64,000 nucleotides of DNA from JAZGGS01 sp963749485 (GTDB taxonomy: Bacteria; Bacteroidota; Ignavibacteria; Ignavibacteriales; Ignavibacteriaceae). The position numbers and the translations under genes were made by a program. Shown one piece after another: positions 39,366 to 50,656 of this stretch (its first letter is position 1; every line of letters starts with the position of its first letter). The stretch covers positions 1-64,000 of the forward strand of contig CAVVMV010000003.1 in assembly GCA_963749485.1 (NCBI GenBank). Reading direction: 5' to 3'. The notes below the pieces were generated by a model that ran no database searches, was not told the DNA's origin, and was given only the letters and a program-made list of their open reading frames with translations.

Positions 39366-40384
39366 CTATTTTTTCGGTAGTCGTTCCAGGTAAGAACTTT
39401 CACTTAAAATTGCGAAAGCATCTTTTTTACAAAGTTCTTCAAGCGTCAGGCAATTCATATAACTCATTGTGCTTTTTAAGCCGTCAGAAATTCCATCAAT
39501 TACACTTTGAACTACACCCTTGTAAGGCACCATTGTTTCTTCACCTTCAATAAATTCGTTCTTCATCTTTACACCAAACGAGGCAGAGCCGCGGTATTTT
39601 TTCCAAAGTTGATCATCATACTTAATAACTTCGCCGGGAGTTTCTCTCGTTCCTGCAAGCAGTCTTCCCAGCATCACTGCATCTGCACCAACCGCAATTG
39701 CTTTTGCTGCATCTCCGGAACCTTTAATTCCGCCATCTGCAATAATTTTAATTTTTAGATTATCTTTTTTTCTTGCAAAAAATACATTCAAAAGAGATGA
39801 TACCTGCCCTATCCCAATTCCTGTTTGGATACTTGTAGTACAAACACTTCCGCTTCCAATACCAACCCTAACAGCATCTGCTCCTGCGTCTTCAAGCTGC
39901 TTGAAGAGATGCACCGTGAGCAATATTACCTACTATTACCTTTGTATTGAAATTCTTCTTTATCTCTTCGGTTTTCTTTAACACTTCCTGGTTATTAGCA
40001 TTTGCAGTATCGATGCAAATTAAATAATTACCTTCTGCAAGTTTCTCAATCAGATCCATTGGTGAATTTAAAGCGATTGATACTGCTTTAATTTGATGAT
40101 TTTCTTTTTGGTTCTTTAATATTTCTTTCAGAGATGAATCGAAACGGTTTAAAATTCCAAGGCAGCCAAGTTTGGATAACTCTTTAGCCATTTCAATTCC
40201 CGTATACACTTTCCATAGGGCTTGATAAAACAGGTAACGAAAGTTTTTCTCCAAGAAATTCGCAGGAAGTATCTGCTTCCCTTCTTGATTTAATTCGGGA
40301 TACTTCTGTAGGAATAAGACTTATATCATCGTAAGTAAGAGACTGCTGATATTCATTTAAAGTTTTTTTAGTATGTATTTTCAT
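39366..40384 (-). CDS. IMP dehydrogenase / GMP reductase family enzyme without CBS domains (two frameshifts)
   Basis: The full reading is about 339 aa, the length of a GMP reductase or CBS-less IMPDH. The N-terminus has LTYDDISLIP and SSPMESV; the last part has GIGSGSVCTTSIQTGIG, where Cys is the catalytic residue, IADGGIKGSGDAAKAIAVGADAVMLG and EGEETMVPYKG. Frame changes are near 40200-40250 and 39895-39920. The motif GSVCTT fits both enzyme types, and I cannot choose with certainty between GMP to IMP and IMP to XMP. It lies 24 nt downstream of pepF on the same strand. Confidence 0.85.
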
Positions 40385-40408
40385 TAGTTATACTTTAGGT
40401 TTTAAGCT

Positions 40409-42258
40409 TTATAAAAGTTCTTCAATCTCATCAAGAATTTTGTTCATCTTTTCGGTTACTGCAATTACAGGTTCCGATGAATTCATATCCACCCCTGCAG
40501 TATTAAGAATATTTATAGGATAATCTGAACTGCCTGCTTTTAAAAAATTAATATATTTGTTAACTGCTTCACTTCCTTCTGTTTTTACTTTTTTAGCCAA
40601 AACCTCTGAGGCAGCAAAACCGGTTGCATACTGGTAAACATAAAAGTTATAATAAAAATGAGGAATACGTGCCCAGGTATATTCCTCTTCTTTAAGAACA
40701 ACCATTTCAGGTCCCCAATATTTTTGATAAACATTCTTTGTAAAGTTTACAAAGAGAATCAGAAGTAAGGGCTTCACCATTCTCAGTTTTGTCGTAAACA
40801 ATCTTCTCATACTCTGCAAACATAACCTGCCTGTAAAAAGTTGCGGTAATATTGTTCAGGTATTTTTCGAGCAGGAATAATTTTTCTTCCTTAGATTTGG
40901 CGTTTTCTATAAGATAATCGAGTAACAAAGATTCATTAAAAGTTGAAGCGACTTCGGCAAGAAAGATGGAATAATTTGCATAAGGAAACGGCTGGGTATT
41001 TCCTGTATAATATGAATGCATATTGTGACCCATCTCGTGAGTAAGTGTAAACAGGTCATTTAAAAGGTCTGTCCAGTTAAGCAGCACATAAGGATGAACT
41101 CCGTAAGTTGTACCGGATGAATATGCACCGCTTTTTTTAGCTTGTGTTTCATAAACATCAATCCATCTCTTTTCAAACGCCGTTTTTAGTGAGCTAAGAT
41201 AATCATCGCCCATTATTTGCAATGAAGCCAGCACAATTTTTACTGCTTCATCATAAGGATATTTCTTTTCTTTTACATTGTTAAAAACAGTTACGTAAAC
41301 ATCATAGGGATAAAGCTCATCTATTCCGAGTAGTTTTTTCTTTAGCCCAGCCCACCTGTGCAATGGAGCAAAATTCTGGTTAACAGATTCAACCAGCTTA
41401 TCGTAAACTGTTGAGGGAATATTGTTTTTATCTAAAGCGGCAGCTCTTGCAGAATCATATTTTCTTGTGTTAGCATAAAATATATTCGTCTTAAGATTAC
41501 CGTTGAACAATGTTGTAAATGTATTTATGTAATCTATATACGCATCAAGGTAACCTTTAAAAGCTCTTTCCCTGTAGCTCGCGGTCTTTAGAATAAATAG
41601 CAGAATAAAACTTTGCATGCGATACTACAGTTTTATTTCCCTCATCATCAATAACTTCCGGTAGTTTAAGATCTGCATTTGTAAACATTGAGTAAGTGTT
41701 GTACGGAGTTTGAGATATCTCACTTGAAAGTGCAAGTATCTGCTCTTCAGATTTTGAAAGCGTGTGCTCTTTGGTTCTAAGTAAATCTTTTATGGCATGC
41801 TCATAAACCTGCAGCTCTTTTTTAGATTTTATCATTTCCAATAGTTTTTCACCAGGAATATTTAACAACTCAGGATTTATAAAAGAACTTGCCGCATTTA
41901 CTTTTGAGTATAGTGTCTTAATCCTGTCATCCATTGCCTGGTAAGTACTTATACGCATATCACTATCTTTAGAAAGCATAGCGTAGAGGTAAAGTCTTTC
42001 AATTTTAATTCCTACAGCATCGTTATAAGAAAAACACTTTTCCAGGATATCTGCAGATTCATGAAGCTTTCCTTCAAAATTTTTAAAACCTTCAACCTGT
42101 TTTTCAACCCATGCAAAATCGTTTTCCCATTCGTCATCGCTTTTATAAATATCACCCAGGTTCCATTTATACTTTTCATTAATTTCTTTGCGAGCAGGAA
42201 TCGAAGCAGTTCCGCCGGTATGATTGAATAACTTATTATGTGTTAAATTTATTGACAT
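40409..42258 (-). CDS. pepF: oligoendopeptidase F, M3 family (two frameshifts)
   Basis: The full reading is about 616 aa, normal for PepF. The zinc site HEMGHNMHSYY (HExxH, about two thirds along) is intact, as are the downstream Glu segment FLAEVASTFNE and the C-terminal helix bundle. Frame changes occur near 41575-41610 and 40750-40800. It is a cytoplasmic metallopeptidase that cuts oligopeptides of 7-17 residues. ATG 42258 is the start; no in-frame alternative nearby. Confidence 0.9.
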
Positions 42259-42380
42259 AATTCTTTAAACCCCCAAAACGCTACAGTTTAATTATTTATG
42301 GATAAAATATTTGGCAGGGAAAAATAGTCAAAAAAATTATTTCTTTCCTACAAATAATTCTTTCACCAGTTTTTTTAACG

Positions 42381-42791
42381 TTAAAATGCCCGGGAGAGTT
42401 GAACCTTCAGTTTTCCACTAAGTTCCTGCAATCGTATTTCGATCGTGTTGGGTAAATAGCCATTTATAACTTCTGTATAGAGATTAACATCATTATTTAC
42501 AAAATATCTGAATCTTTCAATATCGTTTAAATCCGTCACACTTACGTTTACATAACCTGATTCATGATCAATTAGCGTAACTGAAATGCGGGCAAGAGTG
42601 GTATTAAATGAGGCGAGGGCAGAAATGTTTATGGAAAGATTTTTAGCATTAATTATAAGAGTATAAGAATTACGCGAGTTTATCTGAACAGGTTCATTTA
42701 CATTACCGGCAATCTCATCAGGATGAATTATATCTTCCCTGCAGGCAAAAAGCAGGATAAAAAGGGAAAGTATAAAAATGATTCTTTTCAA
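42381..42791 (-). CDS. small lipoprotein, unknown
   Basis: A protein of 136 aa with a lipoprotein signal (MKRIIFILSLFILLFAC, lipobox LFAC at residue 17). The mature region is beta-rich (SYTLIINAKNLSINISAL, ARISVTLIDHESGYVNVSV), like a small immunoglobulin-type fold. No family was recognised. It is alone between pepF and a DUF4286 gene, all on the minus strand. Confidence 0.6.
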   Translation of the reverse strand: MKRIIFILSLFILLFACREDIIHPDEIAGNVNEPVQINSRNSYTLIINAKNLSINISALASFNTTLARISVTLIDHESGYVNVSVTDLNDIERFRYFVNNDVNLYTEVINGYLPNTIEIRLQELSGKLKVQLSRAF

Positions 42792-42922
42792 TATTTCCTT
42801 TTAATGTTGAGCGTTGTATAAAATTGCATTATTTAATGCTACAATTAAAGAATTGTACTAAACAGATTTTAGAGAAAAAAAAGATGATTGATAGGTAAAA
42901 TTTAATGCCTGAATAGAAGCGA

Positions 42923-43231
42923 TTAAGTTACATCTTCAAGGATTGCTCTTGACGCAGTAAATTTTCCCGGGTATTTTTCAACATGTTCTCTTTGCAAACG
43001 TGGAGCTTCATTTCTTGCATATTCCTCATACTTTTCCATTGAGTTGGTAGTGTATCGCACAACATAAGTAATTTCATCGGGCATACCTGCAGGTACAAGT
43101 ATTTTAAACATCTTCCAGGAATTGAAATGATTTGTTTTCATTATATCAGGAATATGCTCTTCTTTCATCCACTTTATCCATTCAGATTCAACTTCTTTTT
43201 TTATATTAATTGTAACATTATAAATAATCAT
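42923..43231 (-). CDS. DUF4286 family protein
   Basis: A protein of 102 aa with a ferredoxin-like alpha/beta pattern: MIIYNVTINIKKEVESEWIK, EEHIPDIMKTNHF and a Tyr-rich strand, all typical of DUF4286 in Bacteroidota. No enzymatic residues are known. It lies 35 nt from the DASS transporter stop and may share its transcript. Function unknown. Confidence 0.8.
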   Translation of the reverse strand: MIIYNVTINIKKEVESEWIKWMKEEHIPDIMKTNHFNSWKMFKILVPAGMPDEITYVVRYTTNSMEKYEEYARNEAPRLQREHVEKYPGKFTASRAILEDVT

Positions 43232-43265
43232 AAGGCAATTTTTATTTAAGGTTAAAATATATTTA

Positions 43266-44765
43266 TTATTCAGTTATAGCCCAGCCAGGAAAAGTCCCCA
43301 GGTCGAAAACTAATTCTCCGACAAAATAGACAATAAGAGTAACAATAATAACACCCAGAAGATTCAGTGCAAAACCGGCTTTAACCATTTCTGTAACTTT
43401 TATCCTGCTGCTTGCAAAAATTATTGTATTTGGAGGGGTTGCCACAGGCAGCATAAATGCCATCGATGCTGAAAGTGTTGCTGTTAGCATGAGCAGTAAA
43501 GGATTCATCCCCATTGCTATTGCAACCGAAGCAAGTATTGGTAAAATCATTTGTGTTGTTGCAGTGTTTGAAGTAAGCTCGGTTAAAAAACTGATTGTAG
43601 CTGCAGTAGCCATAATGATGAAAATATGCGACAGCGATTTCATTCCGGTTAACTGTTCCCCGATAAATGTAGAAAGCCCTGTACTTGAAAATCCATTTGC
43701 CAAAGCAAATCCTCCGCCAAAAAGAAGTATAATTCCCCAGGGAATTTTAGAGAATACCTTATTATCCAGCAAAGTTGTATTTTCTTTTTTAGAAGGAATT
43801 AAAAATAATATAAATGCCATTGTTATTGCAACAGTACCGTCATTTACAAAACCTGAATATGGCAAAAGATTTGACCATCCGGGGATTGTAAGGAAACCCA
43901 GGTTTAAGTCGCTCCTGAAAATCCACAAAAAAGCCGTAAGTGCAAAAATGATGCTGATGGTTTTTTCCTCAAAGGATAACGGACCAAGCTTTTCGTATTC
44001 TTCCCTGATAAATTTTTTATCAATTTTTAATGCTTTATCTACCTTAAAGTAAATTTTTGTTAGAAGAAAAGCTGAAACGATAAGCATCAAAACAGAAATA
44101 GGAATACCAAGCATCATCCACTGACCGAAACCAATTTCCGGAGCTTCGGGGAACAGAATTTTAAGGATCTTTACAAAAGCCAGGTTGGGTACAGTTCCAA
44201 CGAGTGTTCCTAATCCGCCAATTGTACAGGAATACGCAATTCCAATTAAAAGTGTTACAGAAAAATTATGTACTTTTTCTGCACCGAATTCGTTTTCCAT
44301 TTTAAAAATTATTGCAAGAGCAATTGGAAGCATCATTATTGTTGTTGCAGTGTTCGATATCCACATAGATAGAGATGCGCTTGCAATCATAAACCCTATA
44401 ATTATTGAAACAGGACTGCCTCCAAACATGGTAATAATTCTCAAAGCTACTCTTTTATGCAGCCCCCATCTTTCCATAGAGAGCGCAATCATAAAACCGC
44501 CGAGAAACAAGAAAATAATAGAGTTGATATATGAACTGGCAATTTCATCGGCATCCAGCAAACCAAACAGGGGAAATAGGATTAATGGAATTAGTGAGGT
44601 GGCAGCCAGCGGAACTGCTTCTGTAATCCACCAGACAGCCATGAGTACAGCTATTGCAGCCATTATTGTTATTTTAGAGTTGGTTGGTTCGAGATTTCCG
44701 AATAATAATATTGCTGCAGAAATTATTAAGCCGGTAAATAGCCCAACTTTTTTAGCAGTAGTCAT
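43266..44765 (-). CDS. DASS/SLC13-family sodium:dicarboxylate or anion symporter
   Basis: An intact inner-membrane protein of 499 aa. It has the two SNT substrate/sodium motifs of the family (WISNTATTIMMLP and ELTSNTATTQMILP) in inverted-repeat helical hairpins, and VATPPNTIIFASS near the end. Members import succinate, malate, citrate or sulfate with Na+. The second in-frame ATG (44765) is preferred over 44774 since it starts MTTAKKVGLFTG. Substrate not determinable. Confidence 0.9.
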   Translation of the reverse strand: MTTAKKVGLFTGLIISAAILLFGNLEPTNSKITIMAAIAVLMAVWWITEAVPLAATSLIPLILFPLFGLLDADEIASSYINSIIFLFLGGFMIALSMERWGLHKRVALRIITMFGGSPVSIIIGFMIASASLSMWISNTATTIMMLPIALAIIFKMENEFGAEKVHNFSVTLLIGIAYSCTIGGLGTLVGTVPNLAFVKILKILFPEAPEIGFGQWMMLGIPISVLMLIVSAFLLTKIYFKVDKALKIDKKFIREEYEKLGPLSFEEKTISIIFALTAFLWIFRSDLNLGFLTIPGWSNLLPYSGFVNDGTVAITMAFILFLIPSKKENTTLLDNKVFSKIPWGIILLFGGGFALANGFSSTGLSTFIGEQLTGMKSLSHIFIIMATAATISFLTELTSNTATTQMILPILASVAIAMGMNPLLLMLTATLSASMAFMLPVATPPNTIIFASSRIKVTEMVKAGFALNLLGVIIVTLIVYFVGELVFDLGTFPGWAITE

Positions 44766-44944
44766 CAGATGCAAAAAGTATTGAATTTAGATGAAACGGT
44801 TCAAATTAAAGAAATAAATTGTGAGAATAAATTTTTTCTTTACAAATAAGCCCATTTATTAACAATTGAAAATAATTTCTTATTGAATTCTTAATAATTG
44901 ATAGCTAACTTAATTGCCTGATTTTCAGAAACAATTTGGTAAGG

Positions 44945-46213
44945 ATGAAATTAAGTAAAAACCCTACAATATTTTTTCGGCTGCTCTATTTTTGGATTTT
45001 TGTTCTATCGACGGTAATACTTTTTACTAGTTTTCATGAGTCTGAATTAAAATCTACAGAAGAATTCGCGATAATTAAGCCAATGCCCAACCAATTCGGC
45101 TTCTTTTCCGATTCACTTAATCATACAGAAAGTGTTGTTGAGAAAAATGAAACACTTTCTGAAATTCTTGAAGACTACAAATTACAGCATACGAATATTT
45201 CAGAAATTGCCAATGTATCACGAAATATCTTTTCTGTAAGGAAGATTAGGAGTGGGAAAACATATCATACATATTTTAATAACGATAGCTCTAAAACTCT
45301 AAAGTATTTTGTTTATCAAAAGGATCCCATCAATTATGTTGTTTTTAATTTAAGCGACTCGATAAACATTTATACCGGGGAAAAAGAAGTTACGTTAGTC
45401 AAAAATACCAAAATTGCTGAAATCAAAACTTCGCTCTACAATGCACTTATTGAAAACGATGCAAGTATAGAGTTGGCAATCAGGATGTCTCAAATATATG
45501 CCTGGCAAATTGATTTTTATCGCTTGCAGCCAGGTGATAACTTCAGGGTAATTTATGAAGAAGAATATGTTGACAGCCAGATGGTTGGAGTTGGAAATAT
45601 TCTAGGAGCTTACTTTTATAATTATGGAAAAGAGTATTATGCTATTCCGTTTGTTCAGGATAGCATCTACCAGTATTTTGATGAAGAAGGAAACAGTTTA
45701 AGAAAAGAATTCTTAAAAACACCGTTAGAATTTGCCAGAATTTCTTCCCGTTTTAGTTCACGCAGATTTCACCCGGTATTAAAAACATACCGCCCGCATA
45801 ATGGTGTTGATTACGCTGCACCTACCGGAACACCCATTAGAACTGTTGGTGATGGCGTTGTTGTTGATGCATCGTACACAAGTGGTAATGGAAATTATGT
45901 AAAGATAAGGCACAACTCTGTTTATACTACAATGTATTTGCATATGTCCCGGTTTGGGAAAGGAATTAAAAGAGGAACCACCGTTGCACAGGGAGATGTA
46001 ATCGGTTATGTTGGAAGTACAGGGTTGGCAACAGGTCCGCATCTTCATTTTATGTTTTTTATGAACGGTAGTTATGTAGATCCTCTTAAGGTAGAAATTC
46101 CTCCATCACATCCGGTAAAAGAGGAATTGAGAGAGGAATATGAAAAACAGAAACGACTTGTAATGGAAGAGCTTAATAAATTGATTGTTCCAAAAATCAA
46201 AGACCCTGTGTAA
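44945..46213 (+). CDS. M23 (LytM) metallopeptidase
   Basis: A protein of 422 aa with an N-terminal membrane anchor (about 13-33), an OapA/LysM-like segment (ETLSEILEDYKL, resembling a degenerate LysM) and a C-terminal M23 domain. Zinc ligands are in RPHNGVDYAAPTG (His, Asp) and HLHFMF (His). It either cuts peptidoglycan cross-bridges or activates amidases. The ATG at 44945 follows GGTAAGG; the TTG three codons upstream is not needed. Followed by lepB after a 290-nt gap. Confidence 0.88.
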   Translation: MKLSKNPTIFFRLLYFWIFVLSTVILFTSFHESELKSTEEFAIIKPMPNQFGFFSDSLNHTESVVEKNETLSEILEDYKLQHTNISEIANVSRNIFSVRKIRSGKTYHTYFNNDSSKTLKYFVYQKDPINYVVFNLSDSINIYTGEKEVTLVKNTKIAEIKTSLYNALIENDASIELAIRMSQIYAWQIDFYRLQPGDNFRVIYEEEYVDSQMVGVGNILGAYFYNYGKEYYAIPFVQDSIYQYFDEEGNSLRKEFLKTPLEFARISSRFSSRRFHPVLKTYRPHNGVDYAAPTGTPIRTVGDGVVVDASYTSGNGNYVKIRHNSVYTTMYLHMSRFGKGIKRGTTVAQGDVIGYVGSTGLATGPHLHFMFFMNGSYVDPLKVEIPPSHPVKEELREEYEKQKRLVMEELNKLIVPKIKDPV

Positions 46214-46505
46214 GCAAATTTTTCTGCATATAATTTAATAGAACCGGTTAACATTATTCCTTTCCATTTTATCTCAGTAATTTTTAATTCGTTCCTGAAA
46301 GTTTTCCCATTTAATTAGATAGTTATATATTCTGATAATAAAACGTTTAACTTTATTTTTCAGATAAAGAGAGTATATTAGGACTGCTTTTTTGAGAAAT
46401 TTTACTAAACCAGAGTACAAACCTTTGGGAACAATAAACAGAATACCCGGTAAAAGATTACAGGCTTTTGAATAATCATAAAACTTTAAAACAATAATTA
46501 AGAAA

Positions 46506-47477
46506 ATGAATAACGAGAATAAAGAAATTAAAACCGATTCAGAAAAAAAATCATTTAAATTCTGGCATACTAAGGAGAGAAAAAAACCTGTTACTTTTAA
46601 AGAAAAGGTAATCGAGTTTTTCAGACAACTATTATTTGCGGGAATAGCTGCATTTTTTATCATCACATTTATAATCCAAAACACACGCATTCCAACCGGC
46701 TCTATGGAAGACACAATTCTTGTCGGAGATTTCGTTTTAGTAAACAAATTCATTTATGGTTCTTCATCACCAAAATATATTCCTTTTACAGAGGTCGAGC
46801 TACCCTTTTTCCGTTTACCAGCATTGAAGGATCCCAAGGCAACGGATATTGTAGTTTTTGAATATCCCGGAGATAGAGACCAGCTTGTGGCTACAGAGCG
46901 CGGAGTTAATTATGTAAAAAGATGTATAGGCACACCAGGAGATACAATTGAAATAAAAGATAAAGTTGTATTTGTAAATGGTGAAGAATTCTGGAGACCC
47001 ACTCATGTAAAATATTATAAAGGTAGAATTGGAAGTTATTTAAAGCCTACCCCAAGAGGTGTTGCAGATGCAAGAATTTTTCCAAAAGGTACTCACTGGA
47101 ACGAAGATAATTATGGTCCGCTGGTTGTACCCAAAAAAGGTTCAACAATACCTTTAAATAAATACAATATGGAGCAATGGAGAACAATAATTGACCGAGA
47201 GTACGGTAAAAGAGTTGTTGAGCTTAAAGGGGAGGTTGTTAATATTGATGGTATCCCGGTTTCTTCTTATACATTTAAAAAAGATTATTATTTTATGATG
47301 GGTGATAACAGGGATGACAGCTTGGACAGCAGGTTCTGGGGATTTGTTGCAAGAGATCTTGTAGTTGGGCAAGCATTTATTACTCTCTTTTCCTGGGACA
47401 GGGAAATCCCATTCTCGCAACTTTTCAAACTTCTTGGTTCTGTAAGATTGGATAGAATACTTTTACTGCTGCATTAA
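46506..47477 (+). CDS. lepB: signal peptidase I
   Basis: An intact protein of 323 aa with one N-terminal transmembrane helix (about 40-60). Box B IPTGSMEDT carries the catalytic Ser, YVKRCIGTPGD the general-base Lys, and GDNRDDSLDSRFWG is box E. It cleaves signal peptides on the outer face of the inner membrane. An insert of about 70 residues between boxes is usual for Bacteroidota enzymes. The terminator at 47500 ends the transcript. Confidence 0.95.
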   Translation: MNNENKEIKTDSEKKSFKFWHTKERKKPVTFKEKVIEFFRQLLFAGIAAFFIITFIIQNTRIPTGSMEDTILVGDFVLVNKFIYGSSSPKYIPFTEVELPFFRLPALKDPKATDIVVFEYPGDRDQLVATERGVNYVKRCIGTPGDTIEIKDKVVFVNGEEFWRPTHVKYYKGRIGSYLKPTPRGVADARIFPKGTHWNEDNYGPLVVPKKGSTIPLNKYNMEQWRTIIDREYGKRVVELKGEVVNIDGIPVSSYTFKKDYYFMMGDNRDDSLDSRFWGFVARDLVVGQAFITLFSWDREIPFSQLFKLLGSVRLDRILLLLH

Positions 47478-47499
47478 ATACCATCTTCATTTAAAAATT

Positions 47500-47526
47500 A
47501 AAAGGCTGCCATTTGGCAGCCTTTTT
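47500..47526. terminator. bidirectional terminator between lepB and the TonB receptor
   Basis: AAAAGGCTGCC and GGCAGCCTTTT pair around a 4-nt loop, with T runs on either strand. It lies between two converging genes. Confidence 0.9.
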
Positions 47527-47545
47527 CATGAAATGATAGTAAGGA

Positions 47546-50324
47546 TTAAAGCGCGGCACTAAAACCAATATTGAACGATGTTGGTAATCCGGGATAAATT
47601 TCCGCATCATTAGCGCTGTGATTTGTACCATCATCAGACCAGCCATTAAACGAGCTGTTATCAGTAGCATCCTGTACATATAACGCATTAAGCAGATTAA
47701 AGACATGTGCAAAAAGAGTTACATCCATACCGGCAATTTGTGCTGGTAAGTTATATGCAAAGTGGAACTCAAGCAGGTTATATGACGGTATTTGCCATGT
47801 CTGCGGAGCTGTACCGCCATTATCTGTAACTTCGTCCTCATCAGTTCTATCGAACGGATCGAAATCAGACCAATACCTGTCGTAATATCTCCAGAGCAGC
47901 TGTGCCTGCATACGCGGAGCAGGGAAAATCGAAAGACCAAAAACAAGCTGGGTTTGTGGTGCATCACCAACTTTTAAGTCCTTAATAAAAAAGTTATAAT
48001 CTTCTGATTCACCGCTGGCAAAATCAATAATATAAGTTCCGCTTACATCATCTGTATACGTCCCACATGCCATAGCTAAATGCAGTGTTAAACCTGATAA
48101 ATCTATGCGGTTGCCAGGTTGCTTCTAATTCGGCACCCATATGGCGTGAGCTGATACCCTGCAGTCTGACTAATTGCTCATTGCCTTCTGCATTTGGAAC
48201 TATTCTGCTTTGAGTCCTATCCGTCCAATTTGTAAAATAAACATTAGCACTTAAGCTCAGTCTATTCTTAAGCAGGCTGGAATTTACACCACCTTCAACG
48301 GACCAAAATTTCTCATTTGTCGGATTCTCAACCAATTTAGCATCAACATCACTAATAACCTCGTCGAATATAGGCACTTTAGAAACATAACCACCGTTTA
48401 CATACAAGTGCACTTCATTACTGGCTCTAAAGCTTGCACCACCTTTAAATTGATATCCGCCTGTCCAGTCGACGGTTAAATTTATTTCATTACCAGCGTC
48501 ATTCATTCTAAAATGATCGGTATAATCCATTTTAACCATAGAATATCCGGCAGTGCCGTAAAGTGTATATTTACCTTTTGTATACTCGCCTTGTACAAAA
48601 CCGCCTATCCAGTTAACCTTGTTTGTATTATTATAATCAATCTTGTCTCCAAGCTGCCTAAACTCACCGTTGGGTGCGAATTCGTTGTCGTAAGAATACC
48701 AAAAATCATTTCCTAATAAGTCACGTACTTCCCTGTAATGATCGATTTCAGCGGTTCTCCAGTCAAGTCCAAAAGATGTAGTTAACTCCTTGCTGGTCTT
48801 CCAATATGCTTTTGAAATTGCACCAAAGGTCCATTGTGTGTTTACACTATTCCGTAAAATACCACTACGATTGTAATTTGGATCGTCTCTAGCATCAGTG
48901 GAAATTGCGTAAAATGAAGAATCACCAGTACCAAAAGGATCATCAAATACAAGGTTTTCCATATTCTCCATAATAGTTGAATTCCAGTCAACAACTCTTT
49001 GTAATGAACTAAAGTCATAATTCAGGCTTCCATAAGTTCCGGTGCCGCCACCCTGTCCGCCGGAATAGTATGCTGTTGTATATAGACTGAACTTGTCTGA
49101 GAACTGTGAATACCAGTTAAGATTAACCAGTGGTTTATGAAAAAAGTTTTCACTTTCGTTCAAATAACCAGGGTCACGTCTCGGGTTTATATTGCTGTTC
49201 CAGTAAGACCGCTCCCATTGCTTTCCGTAGTAACCTGGCATTATCCCGTTCACGTTTGAATTATATAGAAGACCCTTTTCTCTTAATCGTGATTGATTTA
49301 GGACCTCTTCGGTATAACCTAAGTCTCTTGCTAATTCGTGACTAAAAACCGCTGCGTTCAATCTCCAGCGTCTTTGGCCATGCTTCTGCGGAGCGCCCAT
49401 AGCATATAATTCCAGCCTGTTATTGGTATTGATCTCATATGACATACCCATATAATATGCCCAGGCATTGGTCCAGGTTTTGTCAGCGTGTCCTTCACCA
49501 ACCTTGCGAATTCCTCCAAAACTCATGGCAAATTTACCATCTACTAACCCGGTATGCCCGAAGATAGATTGTTTATGAAAATTACCTGTGCCCAATTCAT
49601 TCTTAAAGAATGCGCCAGCTTTGTGCTGTGAAGGATCGGTAATAATATTCATCGTACCACCGATAGATGGTGTAGTTAATGTAGAAGCACTTAATCCCCT
49701 TTGAAGCTGGATGGATGAAGTAGCATCACCAACGCCATCCCAGTTTGACCAATATACCCAGCCGTTTTCCATATCATTAACCGGAATACCATTGATCATT
49801 ACACCAATATTTCTTTGGTTAAAACCACGAACGTTAAATCTTGCATCTCCGGCTCCACCACCCTGATTGGTGGCAAAAACTGAGGGTGCAGTGTTCATCA
49901 CCATAGGAATATCTTGAGAACCTAAGTTTAATTCCATATCCTTTTTATCAAAATTTGTAAAGGCTACGGGAGTTTCTCTCTCTCTAACCCTATCGGAAAT
50001 GACAGTAACAGATAGCGTGAATTGATATTCTTGCATAGAAAAGTCTAAAGTCATATCGGCGTTAACATTAATTTCCTCTGTAATTTTATCAAAACCAATA
50101 AAACTACAGGTTATATCATACATTCCTGGTGCTACAGTAATTGAGTATTCACCGTTTCCATCCGTGGCAGCACCCATGTTCAAATCTGGAAAATAAACAT
50201 TAGCCCCAATTAATCTGTCCCCAGTTGCTCCATCTGTTACCACTCCCGACACTGTATTTTGTGCAATCAGTGTGGTGGTAAAAAGGATAGTAAAAACAAA
50301 GATCATTTTGTACAGCTTATTCAT
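47546..50324 (-). CDS. TonB-dependent receptor (one frameshift)
   Basis: The full reading is about 926 aa. The signal peptide ends near LIAQ; then a carboxypeptidase-regulatory-like domain (GVVTDGATGDRLIGANVY), a plug (FNVRGFNQRNIGVMINGIPVND) and a 22-strand barrel that ends LPTSFNIGFSAAL. The frame changes near 48055-48070 (GMWDVY to TDDVSG). It imports a siderophore, vitamin or oligosaccharide across the outer membrane with TonB energy. There is no SusD neighbour, so a SusC-type sugar porin is unlikely. Substrate unknown. Confidence 0.9.
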
Positions 50325-50656
50325 ATATCCTCTCCTCTAATAGTTAATGAGAAATTATTTTGAAATTAGAATTATTTAATAAATTAACCGCAATAAAGCT
50401 CATCTCAAATTACCCCCACGGGAAAAACTAATTAATATGACGTTCAAATATCTCTTTTCTTTTAAAAGAATTCAAGTTTTTTTATAATTTTTATTAAGAT
50501 TTAACTAATCCATAATATCAGTTAAAACACTCTATTCTTTGTTTTTGAATAATCCAGCTTAAAATGCTGAGAAGAGTGCAAATATTTTATTTCACAACAT
50601 CGTTGATGGCTATGGTGTTAAAAATTTTTATATTTCATTTTAAAAGTTAAATAATT
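50325..50656. other. intergenic between divergent genes
   Basis: This AT-rich region must hold the promoters of the TonB receptor (minus) and the phosphodiesterase (plus). I see no clear operator; one small CAGC/GCTG hairpin near 50550 has no T run. Confidence 0.45.

Noticed and set aside
46274..46500. Open frame on the minus strand with protein-like text between the M23 gene and lepB
   Set aside because: It has no start codon outside the lepB coding region, no ribosome site and no recognisable family; it is probably a shadow.
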